Shown here in pieces: positions 34,221 to 40,037 of a DNA stretch of 40,037 bases (position 1 is its first letter; each line of letters begins with the position of its first letter). This stretch comes from Acinetobacter sp. (lineage in GTDB: Bacteria > Pseudomonadota > Gammaproteobacteria > Pseudomonadales > Moraxellaceae), in assembly GCA_030152275.1 (NCBI GenBank), contig JASLHF010000049.1, positions 1-40,037 on the forward strand, read 5' to 3'. The translations under genes and the position numbers were made by a program. The notes below the pieces were generated by a model. That model was given only the letters and a program-made list of their open reading frames with translations, was not told the origin of the DNA and searched no databases.

Positions 34221-36389
34221 TTAAGTGCTGGTTAAATTTAGCTCATACAAATGCGCAAATGCAGAAAGCAAGCGCTTGGCATCATCTGATGCGCTTAAAC
34301 CTAAAGCCGGTTCACGGTGGATTAAACGAGCATTTTCAAAATAAGCCAGCGCCAATTCAATTTGCTCTGCCAGTTCAGTTTCATCCCATTTCAGATGAAA
34401 TTGCTTTTTAAGCGCAGGATAAGCCAGTGCAGCTTGGGCCTGCAGTTCATCCTCACTCAATACAGCTTCCGCCGTATCCAGCTGCGTTTTCAATATATAC
34501 GCAGTCAAAGCGCCTAAAATAAAAGTATGCAGAATATTGTTGCTAAAATACTTCAGCAACGCATCCTGTTTGTCGCAGACTTTGATCCAGCGCTCATTGT
34601 CATGCTCTGCATATTCCACCTGCTTCAGCTGAACTGCATATTGAATAATCTGATGATTGGACAGCTCAGTGATTTGCATGCGCGGGTCATAGCAGTTTTG
34701 CTTGAGATAATTGCGGAACTGTTCCAAACGCAGTATGACGTCGCGTTCTGACAGTGAATGGGTTGGCGCATTCAGCAGAACCAATGAAATCAGGCTGACC
34801 GGATTAATTACCACAGCTTTATTAATATTTTGCAAAATATCTTCGGCAACCAAATTTACCGTCTCTTTGACTGAGTCCGGCAAATCTTCTTCCAGGCCGA
34901 CATGTTCAGGCGCTTGGCTTTGCTGCAGCAAATGCTCCAAAAATACCGGCTCACCAAAATTTACATGCACTTTGCCAAAGACTTTCTCAATCTTCTGAAT
35001 CGATTTGAGCAGGCCAAACAGCGACTCGGCCTGCTTTTTCTGCCCGCCCAGCTCTTTAATATAAGACGAACCTTCCAGCAGTTTTTCATAGCCAAAATAG
35101 GTTGGAATAAATGCTATGGGCTTGCTGTTGCCGCGCAAATGGCTTTGAATCGTCATGGCTAGCATGCCTTTTTTTGCCGGCAGCAACAGTCCTGTGCGTG
35201 AACGTCCGCCTTCAATAAAGTATTCCAATGGCGTGTTGCGGCTTAACAGGCTATGCACATATTCCTTAAATACTGCTGTATATAAAGCATTGCCGTTAAA
35301 GCTTCTGCGGATAAAATATGCCCCGGCGCCACGCATAATCTGACCCACGACCGGCATGTTTAAATTAATACCGGCAGCGATATGTGGCACCATTAGCCCG
35401 CGCTTATGAATGACAAAAGACAGCAGCAGATAGTCAATATGGCTGCGGTGGCATGGTGTATACACCAGCTCATAGTCTTTTGACAGCTCGCGCACCATAT
35501 CAAAATTATGCACTTCAATGCCGTCATACAGCTGAGTCCACAGCTTGGTCAGCGCAATATCGGCAAACCGAATTGTTGAATAGGAAAAGTCAGAAACAAT
35601 TTCATCCAAGTAATGCTTGGCTAAGCTTTCTGCTTGACTGACACTGATTTTTTTATGAATACTTTCAGTCAAAATCGCTTCTTTGACTGCATCCGTCATC
35701 ATCAATTTATTGATGACATTGCGCCGGTCAGATAAATCCGGCCCTAAAATCGCTTCTTTATATTGATTAAACAATGTGTTCAGCTGCGTGACCACATAAT
35801 GCGCCGGTGAAAAGTTTGGACTGATTTCCAGCGCTTTTCGGATTAAACCCTGCAGCGACACAGCCTGATGAAACTCAATAAAATTTTCACGGCCATATAA
35901 AGTAATATTCAGCGCCTGCTTAATGCCAGTTGGTTTAGTCCATGCATCGGCCATAAGTGCCTTGTACCAGCTGTCTTCATTTTCCGGCGCACGTCCCCAC
36001 AGTACAGTCACAGGCACCAGCAGCACATCCTGTTCAGGATGCTGCAGCAGCTGCTCGACCATGCGGATTAATTTATCCGGATAAAATGAAGAGGCATTTT
36101 TTTTGCTGGCTTCCAGCGTTAAAAACGAATCCGCTTCGCTGTATCCATCCAGCTGCAGTGGCGCAAAGGCAGAACTTAAATTGTGCTTTTCTGTTTCATT
36201 ATCAATCAGCACTTTATTAGATGTTGAATCATCCTGAATGACATAACAAATTGGAAATTCATGAGAATTTTCAGTTTTAACAGCATTTTCCAGAACTTGG
36301 GTATCTCCCAAGACTTGCGGACTGACAATTTTATCTAAAATTTTCTTTGTAAATTTTCTATAAAAATTTTGATAAGCATTTGTTGCCAT
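34221..36389 (-). CDS. plsB: glycerol-3-phosphate acyltransferase PlsB
   Basis: Inner-membrane-associated enzyme that acylates sn-glycerol-3-phosphate at position 1, starting phospholipid synthesis. The acyltransferase motifs are clear: CHRSHIDY (catalytic His314 and Asp319), GAYFIRRSF, and FIEGGRSRTG (390-400) for glycerol-phosphate binding. At 722 residues it is about 85 shorter than E. coli PlsB (807), with the difference mostly before the catalytic domain. The start at 36389 has only a weak GAGA site upstream. It stands alone, with a strong terminator. Confidence 0.94.
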   Translation of the reverse strand: MATNAYQNFYRKFTKKILDKIVSPQVLGDTQVLENAVKTENSHEFPICYVIQDDSTSNKVLIDNETEKHNLSSAFAPLQLDGYSEADSFLTLEASKKNASSFYPDKLIRMVEQLLQHPEQDVLLVPVTVLWGRAPENEDSWYKALMADAWTKPTGIKQALNITLYGRENFIEFHQAVSLQGLIRKALEISPNFSPAHYVVTQLNTLFNQYKEAILGPDLSDRRNVINKLMMTDAVKEAILTESIHKKISVSQAESLAKHYLDEIVSDFSYSTIRFADIALTKLWTQLYDGIEVHNFDMVRELSKDYELVYTPCHRSHIDYLLLSFVIHKRGLMVPHIAAGINLNMPVVGQIMRGAGAYFIRRSFNGNALYTAVFKEYVHSLLSRNTPLEYFIEGGRSRTGLLLPAKKGMLAMTIQSHLRGNSKPIAFIPTYFGYEKLLEGSSYIKELGGQKKQAESLFGLLKSIQKIEKVFGKVHVNFGEPVFLEHLLQQSQAPEHVGLEEDLPDSVKETVNLVAEDILQNINKAVVINPVSLISLVLLNAPTHSLSERDVILRLEQFRNYLKQNCYDPRMQITELSNHQIIQYAVQLKQVEYAEHDNERWIKVCDKQDALLKYFSNNILHTFILGALTAYILKTQLDTAEAVLSEDELQAQAALAYPALKKQFHLKWDETELAEQIELALAYFENARLIHREPALGLSASDDAKRLLSAFAHLYELNLTST

Positions 36390-36553
36390 GTGCGGTTCTC
36401 AGCAGCTCTTCTATTTTGATCCTATAAAGCGAAATCATACATGCTGTTGCGTCAGATTTGGAGATAAATTACTTTTTCCCATAATTTTTCTTGGTTTAGT
36501 ATGAATTTTATCTTAGAGGGTTTTACCGCCATCACTGATGGCAATGAATGTGA

Positions 36554-37010
36554 GTACTAAAGCGGTCTAAGTTATTTACAACAGCACAAATATTAGATGA
36601 TGCTGTTAGTAGCATAAGAGCTCAACAACTGGGATTTAACAGCAATTGTCAGCACCTTTAAACGGCAATTTGGGTGCATATTCTGCAAAATATCAAAACA
36701 TAAATGAGCTGCTTGAAAACGCTAAAATCGTCACTCAATTTGACCCGAACAATGGCGGCTGCTCGCTGAATCTGCTAGCGCTTATACTGTGCATGAAAAA
36801 CTGCGGCCAAAATGTGATTTGATCTATTTGGGGCAGGATCATCAGGACGATGACACCATATTGGCAGCAAGCTCCATTGCAACGCAAAAACCGGAAGTGC
36901 ACGCGGTGAAAGACGCATTGATTGCGCAAGACACTCATGAATTTGCTAAGGACTTTCGTTTGATGGTTTTATTTAAAAATTCCGGCTCATCATTCCAATG
37001 TATGATTTGA
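36554..37010 (+). pseudogene. broken ORF of unknown function
   Basis: Three overlapping open stretches in successive frames read as one protein with two frameshifts: 36554-36658 (includes TTAQILDDAVSSIRAQQLG), about 36640-36758 (LGAYSAKYQNINELLENAKI) and 36744-37010 (CDLIYLGQDHQDDDTILA). The last has ordinary coding character and ends with TGA at 37008. No start codon with a ribosome-binding site is seen, and I do not recognise the family. It fills most of the 754-bp gap between plsB and the DMT gene, on the opposite strand from both. Confidence 0.4.
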
Positions 37011-37073
37011 GTATTATTATGATATGGCCCTTTATCATTGCTCATTTATAAATAATTACATCGCCAATCGTGC

Positions 37074-37101
37074 AAAAAGCGCATTTTAGCATGCGCTTTT
37101 T
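37074..37101. terminator. bidirectional terminator downstream of the DMT gene
   Basis: AAAAAGCGCAT (37074-37084) and ATGCGCTTTTT (37091-37101) form a perfect 11-bp stem with a six-base loop, between the broken ORF and the end of the DMT transporter gene. Confidence 0.88.
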
Positions 37102-37143
37102 ATCTATGAATAACGAAAATGCAATGCTCAAAATACCCGCGGC

Positions 37144-38031
37144 TTAGGCCCAAATAACCATAATAGCCGCAATAACAACCAGCAAAAGCCCCCAATGGTC
37201 GGTGCGCGCCAGTTTTTCCCGAAAGAAATATGCAGAGATCAGCAGGCTGAACAGTACTTCAATTTGTCCCAGAGTTTTTACAATCGCTACCGACTGCATA
37301 CTCATGGCAGTAAACCAGCCCAATGATGCTAAAAAACTGCAAACGCTGACCTTAAACGTCAAGCCTATCTTTGCTTGCATGGCTTTTAGTGTTTTGCGGC
37401 TAAATAATGTCAAATACAGCAGCATGCTTAGGCATTGAAAGCCAATCACACTGATTAAAACCCATGACGCGCGGTGCAAAAACGGAAGCGCAGTCAGCTC
37501 CAGACTGGCTTCACGCACCAGCAATGAGGTAATGGCAAAACTCAGACCGCTGCCGACCCCAATCGCCAAAGTCCGTACAGACATGTTTTGCAGCTGGCTG
37601 CCTTTGCTCAGCAGGAATACCGCCAAAGCGCCAATAGCAACGCCCACCCAGGCCCAAAAACTTAAACGTTCATGCAGAAAAACCACACTCACCAAGGCGG
37701 CTAAAATAGCTTCACTTTTGGCCAAACCGACGCCAACAGCGTAGTTTTTTTGCTTAAACAGCATCACCATTAAAATGGTGGCCAATATTTGACTGCTGCC
37801 GGCCAAAAAAATGTAAATCCAAAATTTAGCGGTAAAAGCCGCATGCACAGAGATAGGCTGAGAATGGTATAGCCAAAAGATATACACGGCAGCAAAAGGA
37901 AAACCAAATAAAAACCGGGCTAAAGTCACACCATAAACATCAACCGTGGTGCTGAGCTGTTTTTGAAAAGCATTACGCCATGACTGCATAAAAGCGGCCA
38001 TCAAGGTAAAGAGGATCCAGCTGGAGAACAT
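37144..38031 (-). CDS. DMT superfamily (EamA) transporter
   Basis: A 295-residue inner-membrane protein with ten membrane helices arranged as two EamA repeats (about 1-137 and 150-295); the conserved helix-ending segments VVFLHERLSFWAW and ISAYFFREKLARTDHWG mark the end of each repeat. EamA proteins export amino acids and other metabolites or act as permeases of unknown substrate; specificity cannot be read. The ATG at 38031 has a GGA seven bases upstream. It stands alone, with a good terminator. Confidence 0.9.
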   Translation of the reverse strand: MFSSWILFTLMAAFMQSWRNAFQKQLSTTVDVYGVTLARFLFGFPFAAVYIFWLYHSQPISVHAAFTAKFWIYIFLAGSSQILATILMVMLFKQKNYAVGVGLAKSEAILAALVSVVFLHERLSFWAWVGVAIGALAVFLLSKGSQLQNMSVRTLAIGVGSGLSFAITSLLVREASLELTALPFLHRASWVLISVIGFQCLSMLLYLTLFSRKTLKAMQAKIGLTFKVSVCSFLASLGWFTAMSMQSVAIVKTLGQIEVLFSLLISAYFFREKLARTDHWGLLLVVIAAIMVIWA

Positions 38032-38199
38032 CGAAATTCCAAATACGGAAGGCTGACAGACGCTTTAATCTACGCCGATTTTAACTGCTTTTCGAGCCAA
38101 AAAAGACATTAACTCATTGAAGTTTTTTATTCTTTCCAGAAGATATTTTTATCATTGACCGGAAGCATGCCTTACTGCGCATCTGATTTAGCCCTCAAA

Positions 38200-38238
38200 A
38201 AAGATGCCCAAAACCAAAAATAGGCTTTGGGCATCTTT
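38200..38238 (-). terminator. rho-independent terminator of the second AlkK-like ligase
   Basis: AAAGATGCCCAAA (38200-38212) and TTTGGGCATCTTT (38226-38238) form a perfect 13-bp stem; on the minus strand a T-run follows. It is 75 bp past the ligase stop. Confidence 0.9.
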
Positions 38239-38313
38239 AGCAGGCTTAAATTCTATACAGCATAGTTGCTGTTATTTTTTGTATGCATCTAACGCGGGTG
38301 ATAAACCGCCGAT

Positions 38314-39942
38314 TCAGCTTTCAAGCAACACCGATCCATACTGTTCACGCAAGTCTTTTTTCAGCATTTTGCCAGTGCCGCTAAGCGGAATGGCATCAAC
38401 AAAAATGACTTTGTCTGGAATTTGCCATTTAGCGACTTTATCTGCATAGTAGTCCAAAATTTCGGTATCGGACAGTTCGGCTTCCGGTTTTTTAATGGCA
38501 ATCAGCACTGGGCGCTCATCCCATTTCGGATGTTCAGCCGCAATTACAGCAGCCATCGCAATTTTGGGATGCCCCATCGCTAAGTTTTCCAATTCGACTG
38601 ATGAAATCCATTCACCGCCGGATTTAATCAGGTCTTTAGAACGGTCGCTGATTTTAAGGAAGCCGTCTTCATTTAATGTGGCAATATCGCCGGTATCAAA
38701 CCAGCCGTCAGATGTAAGCGCTGACTGTTCTTTGCCAAAGTAATTTTGAATAATCCAGTGGCCTTTAATTTGTAAATTGCCCGCCGTATGGCCGTCGCAC
38801 GCTAGTTCATGTGTGCCGTTTTCTGCATCAGTAATCCGCAGGTCTACTCCAAATGGAGGGCGTCCTTGTGACAGGCGTATTTTCAGTTTTTCATCATCTG
38901 ATAATTGCTGGTGTTTGGCTTTAAATTGGCAAGATGAGCCTAAAGGACTGGTTTCAGTCATACCCCATGCATGAATCGTTTCGCAGTCAAATTCATCTTT
39001 AAAGATTTTTAACATGGATGGCGGACAGGCTGAACCGCCTACTACATTGCGCTTTAAGCTTTCCAGCTTGGTGCCGGACTGCAATGCGGCATTGATCAGG
39101 CCTTGCCAGATGGTCGGTACGCCCAGCGCAACAGTCACTTTAAAATCATCAATCATTTTGGCTAAGCTAGCCCCGTCTAGGCCTGGGCCAGGCAAAACCA
39201 GTGTACAGCCCACCATGGCTGCCGCATACGGTGTGCCCCATGCATTCACATGAAACATTGGCACAACCGGCATCATAATGTCACGCGCAGAAACATTTAA
39301 TGAATCCGGCATACTGATGGCATAGCTATGTAAAACTGTTGAACGGTGGCTGTACAGCACACCTTTGGGATTGCCTGTTGTCCCTGATGTGTAACATAAG
39401 GAGCTTGCGGTAAGTTCATCAAAAACCGGCCAATCAAAGTCCGGCGTATGCGCTGCCAGCAAGTCATCATAAAATAATACATCCGGCAGCGCCTCGCGCA
39501 CGGCTTGGTCTGGCGCATCTAGGCAAATATAATGCTGAACAGTTTTCAGCATCGGTTTGACAGCTTTAATGAGAGGCAAAAACGTTTTATCAAACAGCAG
39601 GCTCTGATCCTCGGCGTCATTAATAATAAAAACCAGCTGTTCTGGAAATAAACGCGGATTAATGGTGTGGCAAACAAAACCGCTGCCCGAAATTGCATAC
39701 CATGCTTCTAAATGACGGTGATTATTCCAAGCAATGGTGGCAATACGATCCCCTATTTTTGAACCCAATGCATGAAGCGCATTGGCAAAACGCTTGGAAT
39801 TATCATGCACGCTGCCCCATGTCGTTTGAGTAATGCTTAAATCTGTATTTTTAGAAATGACAGCACTGTCGGCATGATAGCGTCCCGCATGTTCAATCAT
39901 GCTGCTGATTAATAAAGGCTGAAACATCATATTTCCCAGCAT
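38314..39942 (-). CDS. AlkK-like medium-chain acyl-CoA ligase (second copy)
   Basis: A 542-residue AMP-forming ligase, closely related to the one at 1726-3351 along its whole length (about two-thirds identical by eye) and to Pseudomonas AlkK. Same motifs: YTSGTTGNPKG, WGMTETSP, FDTGDIA, and GTGKMLKK near the C-terminus. The ATG at 39942 has GGAG seven bases upstream. Unlike the other copy it has no neighbouring regulator in the window and no AraC-type repeat that I can see in the 95 bases upstream, so it may be the housekeeping enzyme and the 1726 copy the pathway-specific one. Confidence 0.92.
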   Translation of the reverse strand: MLGNMMFQPLLISSMIEHAGRYHADSAVISKNTDLSITQTTWGSVHDNSKRFANALHALGSKIGDRIATIAWNNHRHLEAWYAISGSGFVCHTINPRLFPEQLVFIINDAEDQSLLFDKTFLPLIKAVKPMLKTVQHYICLDAPDQAVREALPDVLFYDDLLAAHTPDFDWPVFDELTASSLCYTSGTTGNPKGVLYSHRSTVLHSYAISMPDSLNVSARDIMMPVVPMFHVNAWGTPYAAAMVGCTLVLPGPGLDGASLAKMIDDFKVTVALGVPTIWQGLINAALQSGTKLESLKRNVVGGSACPPSMLKIFKDEFDCETIHAWGMTETSPLGSSCQFKAKHQQLSDDEKLKIRLSQGRPPFGVDLRITDAENGTHELACDGHTAGNLQIKGHWIIQNYFGKEQSALTSDGWFDTGDIATLNEDGFLKISDRSKDLIKSGGEWISSVELENLAMGHPKIAMAAVIAAEHPKWDERPVLIAIKKPEAELSDTEILDYYADKVAKWQIPDKVIFVDAIPLSGTGKMLKKDLREQYGSVLLES

Positions 39943-40037
39943 CCCTAACTCCTTATGCTTTTATTCCGTATTTTTATGCCTTGCCGGCTCTTTGAATTGT
40001 GATTTTTGGGGATGTACAAATGCAGCATACATCAACA

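Overview
The window looks like chromosomal DNA of an Acinetobacter species (Moraxellaceae). It is AT-rich with long AT-rich spacers. It carries a prpBC methylcitrate-cycle operon, AlkK-like acyl-CoA ligases, a DUF1302 outer-membrane protein, an OsmC-YcaO fusion and a PlsB homologue. Genus assignment is inferred from gene content and protein resemblance, since no rRNA or marker gene is present. I see no tRNA, rRNA, CRISPR array, phage gene or transposase.

Layout. (1) 1-1647: prpC (cut by the window edge) and prpB, both minus strand, with an inverted-repeat cluster upstream. (2) 1726-8931: an AlkK-like ligase, an AraC regulator, a DUF1302 outer-membrane protein and an alpha/beta hydrolase on the minus strand, plus a second, divergent AraC regulator. 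A 13-unit heptamer tandem repeat lies upstream of the ligase. (3) 9015-15461: a seven-gene minus-strand operon, in transcription order quinone-oxidoreductase-like MDR, TauD-type dioxygenase, BKACE enzyme, MFS transporter, FrnE/DsbA-like protein, Rieske ferredoxin and YeiH-type exporter. A LysR gene and a two-subunit 3-oxoacid CoA-transferase (scoAB-like) run the other way (15826-18208). (4) 18626-24944: TetR, dienoyl-CoA-isomerase-type crotonase, CrtI/RetSat-like flavoprotein, FAD/2Fe-2S reductase and FadD-like ligase. (5) 25034-30983: a YbhGFSR-like ABC efflux operon with a divergent CecR-like TetR and a perfect 29-bp palindrome between them. (6) 31364-39942: OsmC-YcaO, PlsB, an apparently broken ORF, a DMT exporter and a second AlkK-like ligase closely related to the one in region 2.

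The most interesting part is regions 2-3. The hydrolase promoter and the seven-gene operon promoter, almost 8 kb apart, both carry two direct repeats of TWCATTTNNYGACA spaced exactly 21 bp. That is classic AraC-family operator geometry, and a related 21-bp-spaced site precedes the AlkK-like ligase. This ties hydrolase, ligase, porin-like protein and operon into one probable catabolic regulon. BKACE would release acetoacetate, which the CoA-transferase could activate. TauD plus a YeiH-type exporter hints at a sulfur-containing substrate. I know of no described pathway with this exact set; the substrate is unknown.

A second item is a repeat of about 130 bp, present in direct orientation at 18398-18526 and 31005-31132, which brackets regions 4-5. 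Next to the first copy sits a short fragment that matches the start of the TetR gene at 30348, suggesting an old segmental duplication followed by deletion.
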